This document shows positions 49,883-63,123 of a stretch of DNA of 64,000 bases, piece after piece (the first letter of the stretch is position 1; each line of letters opens with the position of its first letter). This DNA is from Scleropages formosus (lineage: Eukaryota > Chordata > Actinopteri > Osteoglossiformes > Osteoglossidae). The notes under the pieces were generated by a model. That model was given only the letters and a program-made list of their open reading frames with translations. It did no database searches and was not told the origin of the DNA. Location: the NCBI RefSeq assembly GCF_900964775.1, contig NC_041813.1, positions 32,056,960-32,120,959 on the forward strand, read 5' to 3'. A program made the position numbers and the translations under genes.

Positions 49883-50806
49883 AGTTTTTTTTTGTTTTTT
49901 TTTTCAAACTTTATCAAATAAAGTTATCAATAAATACACAACTAAAACAATACATTAAAATCCACAATCAAACAAACCCAACACCATTTTCCTATAGTTG
50001 GTCAACAAAGTGACTAAACAACCATTACATCAAATACATTGTCAAGACAAAGTCTTTCCCATAACAATCCCTTTCTGGCTTCAAAATATATAACTGACCC
50101 ATGTCTTCCCCACACCAACATACCCAAAAGGACTGTCCCCCAGTAGCAGCTCAACTGAAGTCACCATCATAATACATGCTTCCTTCAAAACACATGAAAT
50201 ACTTCTAAATTACAACATAAAACTTGATCATACCCCTAAAAACAGACAAATAAATAAAAAAACAGACATACACATGAGTAATCATCAGTATAAAAACTCA
50301 AAGTGCACAGAATCACCTGATAAAACAAGGCCATTAAAAAAATCTATAGATAAAACACTATACAAATAAAACCCACACAACACAAGTTAAAAATGTTCGT
50401 TAAAAGTGCACAAACCCTAAACTACTAAAAATCTGTGAATAAATACTACAGAAGTAAAAACCACACAAACAAATGTAAAGGAATAAATATACAAAGGGGT
50501 AAGATACAAGAAGGTACAATATGTTTTAAAAGAATGCAGTTCCATAAAGCAGACGTCCATCCTCAGAGCTTCAGACACATTTAATAAATCCACGAGGTCT
50601 TTTCCATCTGTCTTTTGCCTCGTGGTAGCCCCAGGCAGTCAGATCCCGCTTTATTCTGAACTTCAGTTCAGCTCGAATCTTCAGAAAGGCACCATAACTT
50701 AAGCTCCCATTTTCAACCCTTTCGGACAAGGTTAATGCGTGCACTGCACAATTCTTTCTTTGTCAAACTCACAATCAACCAAATCCTACCAGAGGTTGCT
50801 TTACTT
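49883..50806 (-). mobile_element. L1/Tx1-like LINE 3' end, copy A
   Basis: On the reverse strand the 3' end reads 'ataactttatttgataaagt' then poly(A). A coding remnant (ELKFRIKRDLTAWGYHEAKD) lies near 50600. It is the same family as 54047-54835, about 90% alike by eye. Its upstream side is cut by the Rex3 insertion at 50807. Class assignment to L1/Tx1 is tentative. Confidence 0.6.
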
Positions 50807-50818
50807 GGGGGACAGTCC

Positions 50819-53800
50819 ATCCATACATCCATCCATCCATCTTCCTCCGCTTATCCGGGACCGGGTCGCGGGGGCAGTAGTCTAAGCAGAGCCCCCCAGA
50901 CTTCCCTCTCCCCGCACACCTCCTCCAGCTCCTCTGGGGGAACCCCAAGGCATTCCCAGGCCAGCCGGGAGACGTAGTCTCTCCAACGTGTCCTGGGTCT
51001 GCCCCGAGGCCTCCTCCCAGTGGGACATGCCCGGAACACCTCACCAGGGAGGCGTCCAGGAGGCATCCGGAACAGGTGCCCGAGCCACCTCAACTGGCTC
51101 CTCTCGATGCGGAGGAGCAGCGGCTCTGCTCCGAGCTCCTCCCGGGTGACTGAACTCCTCACCCTATCCCTAAGAGTGCGCCCAGCCACTCTGCGGAGGA
51201 AACTCATTTCTGCCACTTGTATCCGCGATCTCATTCTTTCGGTCATGATCCAGAGTTCATGACCATAGGTGAGGGTAGGAACGTAGATCGACCGGTAAAT
51301 TGAGAGCTTCGCCTTACGACTCAGCTCCTTCTTCACCACAACAGACCGGTACAATGACCGCATTACTGCGGACTCCGCACCGATCCGTCTGTCAACCTGC
51401 CGCTCCATTTTTCCCTCACTCGTGAACAAGACCCCGAGATACTTAAACTCCTCCACTTGAGGGAGGAACTCCCCCCTAACCCGGAGAGGGCAATCCACCT
51501 TTTTCCGACTGAGGACCATGGTCTCAGATTTGGAGGTGCTGATTCTCATCCCCGCCGCTTCGCACTCGGCTGCAAACCTCTCCAGTGCACGCTGTAAGTA
51601 TTGATTCGATGAAGCCAACAGGACCACATCGTCCGCAAAAAGCAGAGACGGTATCCTGCGGCCACCAAAACAGACACCCTCCATTCCCTGACTGCGCCTA
51701 GAAATTCTGTCCATAAAAATAATGAACAGAATCGGTGACAAAGGGCAGCCCTGGCGGAGTCCAACATGCACCGGGAACAGGTCTGACTTACTGCCGGCAA
51801 TGCGAACCAAGCTCCTGCTCCGGTCATACAGGGAACGAACAGCCCGTAGCAACGAGCCCTGAACCCCATAATCCCGAAGTACCCCCCACAGGATGCCACG
51901 AGGGACACGGTCGAATGCCTTCTCCAGGTCCACAAAACACATATGGACTGGTTGGGCAAACTCCCATGAACCCTCCAGCACCCTAGTGAGGGTATAGAGC
52001 TGGTCCAGTGTTCCACGGCCAGGGCGAAAACCACATTGCTCCTCCTGGATCCGAGGTTCGACTATCGGTCGGATTCTCCTTTCCAGTACCCCGGCATAGA
52101 CTTTCCCAGGGAGGCTAAAGAGTGTCATCCCCCTATAGTTGGAACACAATCTCCGGTCCCCCTTCTTAAAAAGAGGGACCACCACCCCGGTCTGCCAGTC
52201 CAGAGGCACCGTTCCCGAACTCCACGCGATGCTGCAGAGGCGTGTCAACCAAGACAGCCCCACAACATCCAGAGACTTGAGAAACTCGGGGCGGATCTCA
52301 TCCACCCCCGGAGCCTTGCCACCGAGGAGTTTTTTTACTACCTCAGCAACTTCAACCAGGGTAATGGACGAGTCCCCCTCCGAGTCCCCGGCCTCAGCTT
52401 CCTCTACGGAAGGCGTGTCGAAGGGATTGAGGAGATCCTCAAAGTACTCCTTCCACCGCCCGAGGACATCCTCAGTTGAGGTCAGCAGTGCACCACTTCC
52501 ACTGTAAACAGCGTTGGAAGAACACTGCTTCCCCCCTCTGAGTCGCCGGACGGTTTGCCAGAATCTCTTTGAGGCCGACCGAAAGTCTTCCTCCATGGCC
52601 TCACCGAACTCCTCCCAAGCCCGAGTTTTTGCCGCGGCGACTGCCAGAGCCGCACTCCGTCTGGTCCGCCGGTACCCGTCAGCTGCTTCAGAAGTCCTAT
52701 GAGCCAGCCAGGCCCGATAGAACTCCTTCTTCAGCTTGACGGCATCCCTTACCTCCGGTGTCCACCACCGTGTTCGGGGATTGCCGCCGCGACAGGTGCC
52801 GGAGACTTTATGGCTGCAGCTCCGAACCACCGCCCTGACAATGGAGGTGTGGAACATAGTCCATTCGGACTCAATGTCCCCAGTCTCCCTCAGGACCTAG
52901 TTGAAGCTCTGTTGGAGGTGGGAGTTGAAGACCTCTCTGACAGGGGCCTCCGCCAAACGTTCCAAACAGACCCTCACTATGCGTTTGGGCCTGCCAGGTC
53001 TGTCCAGCTTTTTCCCCCGCCATCGAATCCAACTCACCACCAGGTGGTGATCAGTTGACAGCTCAGCCCCTCTCTTCACCCGAGTGTCCAAGACATATGG
53101 CCGAAGATCAGAAGAAACGACTACAAAGTCGATCATCGACCTCCGACCTAGGGTGTCCTGGTGCCAAGTGCACTGATGGACACCCTTATGCATGAACATG
53201 GTGTTTGTTATGGACAAACCGTGACTAGCACAGAAATCCAATAACAACTCACCGCTCGGGTTCAGATCAGGGAGGCCGTTCCTCCCAATCACGCCCCTCC
53301 AGGTGTCACTGTTGCTGCCCACGTGGGCGTTAAAGTCCTCCAGTAGAACGACAGACTCCCCAGTGGGAGCGCTTTCCAGCACGCCCCCCAAGGACTCTAA
53401 AAAGGCCGGGTACTCTACACTGCCGCTAGGCGCATAAGCACAAACGACAGTGAGAGACCGTTCCCTGACCCAAAGGCGCAGGGAGATGACCCTCTCATTC
53501 ACCGGGATAGACTCCAACACATGGCGGCTAAACTGGGGGGCTATTAATAAGCCCACACCCGCCCGCCGCCTCTCACCCTGGGACTCGGCCCCGACCACCG
53601 CCCAAATCACAACGCACCGGCCCCTTACGGCCTCTCCGTCAGGTGGTGAGCCCACCGAAGAGCGGCTCCACGTCTTGGCTTTGGGCTAAGCCCGGCCAGG
53701 CCCCGTGGGCATAGACCTGGCCACCAGGCGCTCGCATGCGAGCCCCCCCCCAGGCCTGGCTCCAGGGTGGGGCCCCGGTGACCCCATACCGGGCGGGGTG

Positions 53801-53985
53801 AACGAGATCCTTGATTTAATCGTCATAAGGGGATTTTGAACTGCGCTTTGTCTCGTCTGTCACCCAGGACCTGTTTGCCTTGGGAGACCCTACCAGGGGC
53901 ATACAGCCCCCGGCAACATAGCTCCTGAGATCATTCAGGCACTCAAACCCCTCCACCTCGATAAGGTGGCGGTTCGCGGAGGGGT
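50819..53985 (-). mobile_element. Rex3-type (RTE clade) LINE, near full length
   Basis: The 5' region ('acccctccgcgaaccgccac' on the reverse strand, ending at 53985) and the 3' (GGAT)n tail are both present. The 12-bp direct repeat gggggacagtcc flanks it (50807-50818 and 53986-53997). The endonuclease part (52897-53655) shows [28 protein letters not shown] and [10 protein letters not shown]. The reverse transcriptase part (50851-52857) shows AFDRVPR, RQGCPLSPILFIIF and LFADDVVLLASS. One in-frame TAG at 52897-52899 separates the two, and the endonuclease N-terminus appears deleted, so the copy is not autonomous. It closely resembles 41298-42717 in sequence and orientation. Confidence 0.92.
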
Positions 53986-54046
53986 GGGGGACAGTCCCTT
54001 CATGATATTATCAAGTCAATGCCATCGGCATCTCTAACACAGTGAG

Positions 54047-54835
54047 TCAGTTTTTTTTTTTTTAAACTTTATTTAATAAAGTTATCAATAATACAAAACC
54101 AAAACAACACATTAAAATCCACAATCCAACAAACCCAATACCATTTTCCTACAGTTGGTCAACAAAAGTTGCTAAGCAACCATTACATAAAACACATTAT
54201 CAAGACAAAGTCTTTCCCATGACAATCCCTTTCTGACATCAAAAAATACAACTGACCCATGTCTTCCCCACACCAACATACCCAAAAGGACTGTCCCCCA
54301 GTAGCAGCTTAGCTGAAGTCATCATCTTAATACACGTTTCCTTCAAAACACATAAAATACTTCTAAATTACAACATAAAACTTGGTCATACCCCTAAAAC
54401 CAGACAAATAAATACAGAACAAACATACACATAAATAATCAATATAAAACTCAGGCACAAAACCACATAGTAAAACAAAGCCATTAAAATCTATGAGTAA
54501 CACTTATACAAATAACCTATATAAGTTAAAAATATTAGTTAAAAGTGCACAAACCCAAACCACTAAAATCTGTGAATAAATACTGCACAACTAAAAAAAA
54601 ACCACACAAACAGATATAAAAAATAAATATACAAAGGGGTAAGATACAAGAAAGTACAATATGTTTTAAAAGAATGCAGTTCCATAAAGCAAACGTCCAT
54701 CCTCAGGGCTTCAAACACATTTATCCACGAGGTCTTTCCATCTGTCTTTTGCCTCGTGGTAGCCCCAGGCAATCGGATCCCTCTTTACTTTCTTCTGAAC
54801 TTCAGTTCAGCTCGAATCCCAGTACCATTTAGTGT
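54047..54835 (-). mobile_element. L1/Tx1-like LINE 3' end, copy B
   Basis: Parallels copy A base for base over most of its length, starting with the poly(T)/'aaactttatttaataaagtt' end. The reverse strand has an open remnant reading INVFEALRMDVCFMELHSF, KTYCTFLYLTPLYIYF. It lies in the same orientation as copy A, on the other side of Rex3. Confidence 0.6.
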
Positions 54836-54839
54836 AGTA

Positions 54840-55654
54840 ACATAAGACAAAGATGACAGGTTTCCGTCCAACAAAACATCCAAATCTTAACATATTCTGT
54901 ACGCTTTAAACTTATACTATTGGTGGTAAAGATTGGTGTTATTGAAATATCTGGTTTCCTGTTCGATACGTCACCCTAACTCATGTAATTGTGGGTTTTG
55001 GTCAATAAAGTTGTTTTTTTTTTTAAATAAATAAATAAATGAATGAATCGGAGGCCGGAAGATTGAGTCGCGTTTTGATGACGTTACCGGTGGTGACGAT
55101 GTCACACGGAAGTGGGGAAATAGCTCGTCACACAGAGAGACACACACACGCACACATCGAGTGTACTCGTAACAGAGGGGGTGCAGAACCGCGGAGCGAC
55201 ACGCACCGCCATCGTGGAAGTGGGAACAAGCCGCTGTGTGGAGCTGAAAGAAACCGACTTGTGTGTTGCGTGTTATTATCGTAGCAAGTGGTCACTGGAG
55301 GAGAACCCGGGTGTGTGTGTGTCTGTCTGTCTCCTTAGGCAGGAGACTCCTGTGTAATATCTCCTGTCAGTGGTTTTCCGTGATTTGCCCTAGTACTTCT
55401 GTGTTTACTACTTGTCTGTGTGCCTTGTACCTGCATTTTTGTGTCTCTCTCCCTGTCCCGTAAAATATCTCACTCTGTATGATCTATTATATAGATTCTG
55501 TATCTGTGTTTTTCTGTGTCTGTCCTGTACCTGTCCTGTCCTGTAGTGTGTGTCCAGCATCGCTCAGCTTGTAGTTCCAGTATGTGATCATCATGCACTG
55601 CGAGATCTCGCTCCGTGTGCTTTAACCGCCTGCGTTCCTGTCTCCCCCTCTCAG
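54840..55654 (+). promoter_or_regulatory. NUCB1 upstream region and probable 5' UTR exon
   Basis: The acceptor ccctctcag one base before the NUCB1 ATG implies a non-coding first exon here. 'gatgtcacacggaagtgggg' (55098-55117), an ETS-type site in CpG-rich DNA, marks a likely promoter. Confidence 0.4.
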
Positions 55655-55655
55655 G

Positions 55656-55993
55656 ATGACCGCAGCTCCGTACTGTCTGCTGCTCCTGTCCCTCTCTCTG
55701 GCTGTGTGGTCGGTGCCCATTGACCGCAATGCTGCCTCCCACGATGCGCAGCCCCCCCAGGCAGAGAAGGCCGAAGAGAGCGTGGTAAATTGCCATCTGT
55801 CACATGCCGTATGATGGCTGTGCTGTGGAAAGAGGTGCTGATCCATGTGCCCTCACCCCCCCCCCCAGGACACGGGCCTGTACTACGACAGGTACCTGCG
55901 TGAGGTGATAGAGGTGCTGGAGACCGACCCGCACTTCAGGGAGAAGCTGCAGACGGCCAACACAGAGGACATCAAGGTGAGCCACCGCCACCC

Positions 55994-56024
<31 letters not shown>

Positions 56025-58179
56025 CAGTGTGACGGCCTGAAATCCTTGCGTATGTGTGTGTGTGTGTGCGTGCGCATGCCAGAATGGACGTCTCAGCAAG
56101 GAGCTGGACTTGGTGGGCCACCACGTGAGGACACGACTGGACGAGCTGAAGAGACAAGAAGTATCACGGCTGCGGATGCTGCTCAAGGCCAAGCTGGACA
56201 GCACAAACACACACAGTAAGAGTGTGGCCATCTCTGTGTGTTTGTGTGTCCCTTGCATACCCACCTCACTCTCTCTCTGTCATGAAGGTCTGCAGATGGA
56301 CCACATTACTCTGCTGAAGCAATTTGAACACCTGGATCCACACAACCAAAATACATTTGAGGCCAAAGACCTGGAGTTGCTCATCGCCACGGTAACGGGC
56401 CTTAGCGTCCCCTTTTGGTACCCGCGGAGCAGTGTGCAGCTGTGCAGGTGGCCTGGTCTTTCCAGCATAAACATACCTCTTTGTTGGCAGGCCACCAAGG
56501 ACCTGGAGAACTACGACGCCGAGCGGCACGAGGAGTTTAAGCGCTATGAAATGCTGAAGGAGCACGAGAGGCGGCAGTACCTCAAGGGTCTGGACCAGGA
56601 GAAGCGGGAGAAAGAGGAGCAGAGACTTCGGGAGCTCGAGGAGAAGCACCGGCAGCACCCCAAAGTCAACGCCCCAGTGAGAGATTAGTTGTTGCTATTT
56701 GTTATTTAATAATTTACCTGAGAGGCGTGGGGTGTGGGAAAGCTTTGGGTGGGACAGGTGGTCATCTATGTTGTGCGCAATGAAATCGGCCATTGATAAT
56801 CTTGCCTTGACGCTTGACCTTCTCTTCTCCCTGTAGGGCAGTGTGGCTCAGCTCCAGGAGGTGTGGGAGGAGACTGATGGCTTGGACCCCAAGGAGTTCA
56901 ACCCCAAAACCTTCTTTAAGCTCCATGGTCTGCTGTTCTCCTTCTAATGTGAAAATGAGACTCTTAAGTTTCTGCGGCTTCTCTCTTGCAATTGCCAATT
57001 TAGAGAATACTTAGGTTTTTCCATCTAGTGGTGCGTTCCTAAAGGTCCCGTTGACTGGTCCCGCGAAGCCTCGATTCAGCATCTTGACTCTATTTTCTTC
57101 CTCAGACACAAATGAAGATGGAGTTCTTGATGAACAGGAGCTGGAGGCCCTTTTCACAAAAGAGGTATTTCCCCTTTCCAGCTCCACATTTTTTTTTTTC
57201 CCCTAAATGTTTATCCCACTTTTGCCACAAATGTCATTCTGTCATTGCATTTTTTTCCTCAGCTGGAGAAGGTGTATGACCCAAGGAATGAGGAAGATGA
57301 CATGATGGAGATGGAGGAGGAGCGGCTCAGGATGAGAGAGCATGTGATGAAGAACGTCAGTCCCTCCTTTGTTTTGCTCACACGTGGGTGACCAAGTGTC
57401 CCCTGGTACAGAACTTTTTGTCCTTTCACAAAACGTTTGTTTTGTCAGGTGGATCTCAACCACGATCGGCTCGTTAGCCTGGAGGAGTTCCTCAAGTCAA
57501 CAGAGAAGAAGGAGTTCACCAGTCCTAAGGAGTGGCAGGTGAGGAGGAGTCAGGAGATGAGAGCCACTCCATCTTGGACCAAGTGGTCCAGCCCCGTTTA
57601 TAGCTCTTGCTTGCCATCTGTTGAAGACCCTGGATGAAACCAAGCCAGTTTACTCTGAGACGGAGCTTCAGCAGTTTGAGGCAGAGCTCCTGGAGAAGGA
57701 GGCGGAGCTCAGCAGGAAGGCAGCATCTCTGCGGCAGGAGCAGGAGCTGCTAAATGAGAGGAGCAAAGCGCTGGAGGCTCAGAAGAAGGAGTATCAGCAG
57801 GTAGGAGAGCCTGTCTTTACCCCTGTCTGTCACCAAAATCTGTGCTTCTCATCTGGAGCATTAACCTTCCTCTTCTCCTCTCGCCTGTGGAGGCCGTGAT
57901 GGAAATGTCCCAAAGGCAGAAGAACCAGCAGGTTGTGCAGGTGGTACCACCTGCAGGCACCAACGGGGAGCTGCAGTTCCACCCAGATACAAAGAAACCT
58001 GAAGGTGAGTGATGGACAGTCTGTGGATGGAGGTGGGGGTTGCCTGTGGACTCAGACTGCGTGCCTCTCTCTCTCTCTCTCCAGATCCAAACCACCATGT
58101 TCCTCAAGTTGTTGATGCAGATGCTCAGAATGTCCCCCCAGCAGAGCCCCCCCAGAACCTTCCTCTGCACACCCTGTGA
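55656..58179 (+). CDS. nucb1: Nucleobindin-1 (Golgi/secreted Ca2+-binding protein)
   Basis: Twelve coding exons: 55656-55784, 55869-55976, 56083-56215, 56288-56391, 56491-56676, 56837-56927, 57106-57164, 57263-57355, 57449-57538, 57627-57800, 57893-58004 and 58085-58179, giving 457 aa (human NUCB1 is 461). Signal peptide [39 protein letters not shown] and the basic [17 protein letters not shown] region follow. EF-hand loops are [12 protein letters not shown] (251-262) and [12 protein letters not shown] (303-314), separated by an acidic stretch. A leucine-rich coiled coil lies in the 57627-57800 exon, and the tail holds [12 protein letters not shown] and [24 protein letters not shown] and the tail favour NUCB1 over NUCB2. 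It binds Ca2+ and G-alpha subunits in the Golgi (known of the family). Confidence 0.95.
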
Positions 58180-60600
58180 TACACACACACATATCCCAAA
58201 TAGACTGCACCTCACACAGACACACACACACCGCACCACACTAATATCCTGATACACACAGCAGCACAAACAGCCCCTGATAGACTGTGTTGAGGTGGTT
58301 CATTAGTTTCTCAAACAAGTTGAAACCCAGTTGTTTTGCTCAAATTTAACAGTGCTCTTCTGCAAGCACAAGTGCAGACGTGTGGAAGTGACTTTTTTTG
58401 TTGAAGCAGCTGCGTGTGCATGCACACGAGTGAGGCAGATTGCTGTGCTGAGCTTGCACTGTTATGTGTGTTGAATGGAGGAGGAGCACAGCGTGTTCTG
58501 ACCGCCTGTGGACTTGCCTTTGCAAGGCTTCTGATGCTGAGAAGATTGCTCTGCTGTGATTGGTTGGCGCTGACCCTTGACTTCACATCGCTGAATTCTG
58601 TTGATCCCTGGTGAGCTGACTTCCTGTTTCCACCAGCAGCTGCGTTTGTGTTTGTGATTTTGTTTGCAGTTCAGTAAAGAGGTCAGATGAACACCAGCTT
58701 TGTGTTTTTCTTTGCCGAGGTTATGTTTGTGCCTGTGTGTCTGACTTGTGTCTCCTGCTGTCCCCATGGCCACACAGCCTCCATTAGTTCTTTACCAGCC
58801 CTTCCTCATCTGAACCGCCCGGTCGACTGGTGCTCGCATCTCAGTGGGAACCGGTCAGCAAGAGATGACTTTGCCTGTTAGTTGCAGGACTCGCAGACTT
58901 CTGGAAAATACACCTGTGCACAAGAGCATTATCTTGACTTCCCTTTCTGGTTTGGGTAAATGGACCATACTGTAGTAGCACGTAGGGCCTCTAGGGGCAC
59001 CAGAGGCTCACGTGTAGCACAGTACAACAGCAGTAGTGCTAAGGATCTGGAGTGTTGATCTGCTTGTTTTCTTCACAAACCGTCTGTCTCTTGCGTGTTT
59101 CCTTATATCCAGATGTCTTCCTTGGTGGAAGCGAGTGGCTCACTGGCTGCCCAGTGCTCATCCACTGCTCATCCAGTGTCAGTCAGTCTGTTGCAGTATG
59201 TGACTAGTACAGGGCAAAAAGGTTTTCGGGTGCATTTCATCTATCGTGCCAAGCAGCTCTCACGGCTCTGGACACGACAGCACTAGCGGCAGTGTGTCAG
59301 AAAGCAGCTCTGCATATGGTGTTACACACATGCTGACATGAGCTGGGTGCTTTTACATAGCCTTTTCCGCCATGAGCTGGGTAAAAACTTCACGCTACGG
59401 CCACCGCGGCGTTTTCCACGCTTACAAACATGCTCAGTCCCGTGCCGCATCCTTAAGGATGTCCCTTATCACATATTTTTATACTTCGGCCGAGTCCCTG
59501 TTGGGCTACAGCTGATGCACAAGCAGCAATTCACATTGGACCCCTTGGCTCTTTAAATCGAGGCCAGCTCCATGTGAATGACATCATTCTCCAGAAGCAC
59601 ATTACATCACCTCTTTGGGGACCTTCTCCTTGCTGTGACTCCTCCTCACAGCCGATCTCACCTGCTCTGCTCTGCTACTGGCTGCTCGGCACCGGCTCCT
59701 CTGGTCACGCTGGCCCACGTCTCGGCCCCCTTGGAAAAATCCCCCTTCTGGGCTTGCAGGGTCATTCCTTGTCTCCAGGGGTTTTGAGGAGCGTTCAGCA
59801 CTGCTGTGTGTCGCCTCCTGCTCTCTTCGTCAAACAGGAAAATTTTGCGAGGAGGAGCACAGGGGTCAATGATGTGGTTGCGGAAGGTTGTGGAACTGGT
59901 CAAATTTTGTGGCTGTGAGTCCTGGAAAGACAGCTATATTTATATTATTATTATTATTACTGGTAGTCCAACAATAATAATGTAGCTGATTTTATTCACA
60001 TAAACCCTACATGCTTATATAATGTAGTTTATTGCACGTTGGCTAGAACGGATGTTGTAATAGATGTTGCCCACCAGTAACATTTATGGAAATAACAGTA
60101 ATTAGTAAGAGGTCGGAAGGTCGTTTCAGCTGAAGTCCAGAATGGTTCCCGAGGGTTTTTCTCGCATCAGTTATGCTAACGACCGGGGAGAGATGGAGAT
60201 GTTCAACCGCTCAGGGGCTGACACCGGCAACGGGTCCAAACCTGGAACAGGGACAAAATGAGCCAGAAATCAGAATGTAAAGGACACGAAATTCATATTG
60301 GTCACATGAACACAGTGGAGAAGAGAGGATGGTTTCGTTCATTAAGCAATTAACATCATCATCACTACGTTACCCCAAGTGTTTGGTGAGGGAGCAAAGT
60401 ACAGACGAGAAGAACAATGTGTTACTTAGGCTGAGTAACTGTAACAACTGTACTTGCTGAGCGTGTCTCACTGCCGCTCTTCTTCTCACAGACCACCCTA
60501 GGACAGCAGAGGGGGCCTTCACACTGTGGACCCCCCCACGAGCCCGCCCATTCTGGCAAATTTGTGGTTGACAGGATGATGTGGGACAATGTGTCTTTAA
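58180..60600. other. NUCB1 3' UTR and downstream intergenic DNA
   Basis: No recognised coding exon. A 39-codon frame at 60142-60261 (MVPEGFSRISYANDRGEMEM...) has neither splice sites nor a known domain. Confidence 0.4.
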
Positions 60601-60624
60601 ACCAGAAAGTGTCCATTCGCCGGG

Positions 60625-60629
<5 letters not shown>

Positions 60630-60666
<37 letters not shown>

Positions 60667-60693
60667 TGGGGACAGAGAAGGAGAGAGACAGAC

Positions 60694-60735
<42 letters not shown>
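60630..60735. repeat. (GA)n-rich purine tract
   Basis: Nearly pure GA repeats, broken by a short G-run at 60659-60666, over about 100 bp; followed by a short CA run. Confidence 0.9.
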
Positions 60736-61547
60736 TCAGAGACACACACACACAGACGGAAAGGAGAAGTTGGGATTTAATGCGCTACAGACACCGAAGA
60801 GCCGAGATGCAATGATGTTGATGTGACAGATCCCAAAAGAAACGTGATGTCTCACAGTCACTGTCCCCTGCGATGACTTGACTGCCATGACGGTAAGGAT
60901 GAGCAGCCCTTTTCTCCTGGTGAGTGACACACACACACACACACACACACGCAGTGGCTCATGCTCCGGGAAGAAGAGAGGGATGAAGAGCAGGACGCCG
61001 ATGCGAAGGATGGAGGCAAGAGAAGAGGGACGGACGGAGGGATGATGGATGGATGGATGGATGGATGGATGGAGACACTGCCCGGTGGTGCTCCGGGAGG
61101 CGCGACACATCGTGGTCGCTCCATCGGGGTACTAGTAATGGGGTAATGGAGGTAAACGCGGTTGGGAACGCGAATCGAGGAGTGTGGACATCCAAAAGAC
61201 ACACATTTCCTCCGGCTAAACATGAAGTGTGTGTGATTTGTACGGGGAGTGGAACACACAACGCGCGCGCGCGCTCACATGATACACACACAAATGGAGA
61301 CGAATTTCAATTTGCGGTCGTCCTCATCTTTCCTGCTGCTGCTATTTTTTTATTTAAACACAAGAAGAAGAGGAGTAATAACGCACTGCTTTAAAATTAT
61401 ATGAATAAATGCAATTAACATTTAATGTGAACATACATACACAGAGTGAGTATGTTCACACTGATGACTGTGTAGCCTCACCGACAATCATCATGTGTGC
61501 GAATATGATGAGTACTGATCTGATCTGGAGGGTTTGACTCGAGCGCA

Positions 61548-61550
<3 letters not shown>

Positions 61551-61593
<43 letters not shown>
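61551..61593. repeat. (GT)n microsatellite
   Basis: About 21 uninterrupted GT units. Confidence 0.95.
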
Positions 61594-61595
<2 letters not shown>

Positions 61596-61924
61596 ACCAT
61601 GGGTGTGATGGGCTGTGGCGATGTGCGGTGGCGACGTGCGGCTCCGCTGTGCTGGAAACGACCATTGATTGAGACAGAAAGACACATTAAATCATTATTC
61701 AATTGCAAAGAGAGAAAACGCGTCGCGTTCAACTGACACCAAAGCGCTGCTTGTGATGATGGAGACTGAGCTGGACGTGATTGAAACCAGTGGCAATCGA
61801 CATGTTCGAGATGATCAAGATGATGATGATGATGGTAAAATGCCCCGTATACCGCCGTGTGAAGTGGAATGGACGCTCTTTTAACCCATTCAGTTCCGCG
61901 ATGCGATGAACCAAAGAGGAAACA

Positions 61925-62245
61925 AAGTATTGAGAGGTGTCAGTGTGTAGATACAGTGTAAGAGATTTCAGTGTGTGTAATAGGAGATACGGTGTATCTA
62001 AGAGGTGTCAGTGTCACTGTGTGTAAGAGGAGTACAGTATGTATAAGAGGAAACATAGTGGTACCTACGGTGTGTATAAGATGAGATACAGTGAATCTAG
62101 GAGGTGTCAGTGTGTATAACTCAAGATACAGTGCTTCTAAGAGGTGTTACAGTGAAAATGAGAGGAGATACAGTGTATCTAAGAGGCGTTGCAATGTGTA
62201 TAAGAGGAGACTGAGTGTATCTAAGAGGTGTTACACTGTGTTTAA
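61925..62245. repeat. Degenerate minisatellite
   Basis: About 8-10 imperfect units of roughly 30-40 bp built from 'taagaggagatacagtgtat' and 'ctaagaggtgttacagtgtg'. Unit length and sequence vary; no coding potential. Confidence 0.75.
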
Positions 62246-62894
62246 GACCGCACTGGGTGGGATGCTTACCAGTGGATATTTACACTATTAGTAATTATGG
62301 TTTTGCTTTTCTCTTCGATAGACTCCACGGTCCTCCTTCCTGCAGTGAGCCTCTACTCACCCTCTGCACACTTTTGGCGGTGTGTGCGGTGTAGCCCCCT
62401 CAGCATCCCCTCCCTGCTCTCTTCCCTCTCTTCTTCCTTTCTTTCCCCTGTCTTCTCCCAACTTCCTTGTCTATTCCTTGTCCTTTTCGCTCTGCTCCTC
62501 TTGTCTCCCTCCATGTCCATTCTTGCCCCCCTGCCTGGGTACTTTTCCCACTTTTCAAAAGGCAATGACCTTGTCACACTGTGCCACAGCAAGTGTCAGT
62601 CCTTATATTGTCTGGCGTCAGTATGAATCTGTCACTGTACTCATCATATTTCTACTTATGTCTCCCCACACAACTCAGTCAAGTCCAACTAAAACCCATC
62701 CCTGTGCGGTGATTTTCAGCTTCAACACCTGTAGCATTTAGTTATGACGTGGATAATATTTACTGATTCTCTTTGTAAACAGATCTGCCTTGTTTTCCCA
62801 TATTGGCATTTTCCATGTGTTTCCACAGAGTTATTTGGTGCTTTGCAAAAGTATTCACACCCTTGACTAATGCTCTGATTTTGCTGAACGTTAA

Positions 62895-63112
62895 ACACAC
62901 ACACACACACACTGTCTCAAACCACTTGTCCCAAGCAGGGTCACGGGGAACCGGAGTCTAATGTGGCAACACAGGGCGCAAAGCTGGAGGGGGAGGGGAC
63001 ACACCCAGGACGGGATACCAGTCCATTGCAGTGCACCCCAAGCAGGACTCAAACCCCAGACCCACCAGAGAGCAGGACCCGGTCAAACCCGCTGCGCCAC
63101 CGCGCCCCCATT
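62895..63112 (-). repeat. tRNA-derived SINE, family A, inside the Tc1-like element
   Basis: Full reverse copy from (AC)n to 'gctgcgccaccgcgccccca'. It interrupts the Tc1-like sequence just after 'gctgaacgttaaac'. Confidence 0.85.
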
Positions 63113-63123
63113 TTTGAATGTTA

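Larger units (their letters stand above)
60600..62845. other. Intergenic, simple-repeat-rich DNA
   Basis: No gene recognised. Contains the GA tract, (CA)n at 60930-60951, (GGAT)n at 61046-61073, (GT)n at 61551-61593 and the 61925-62245 tandem repeat. Confidence 0.5.

Noticed and set aside
59338-59918. Forward frames downstream of NUCB1
   Set aside because: Short, unspliced, without domains; probably NUCB1 3' flanking DNA.
60142-60261. 39-codon frame starting MVPEGFSRISYAND
   Set aside because: Looks polar and protein-like, but there is no acceptor or donor nearby and no family match I can name.
60630-61073. CRISPR-like or structured direct repeats
   Set aside because: GA and GGAT simple repeats only; no regular spacer structure, and the genome is eukaryotic.
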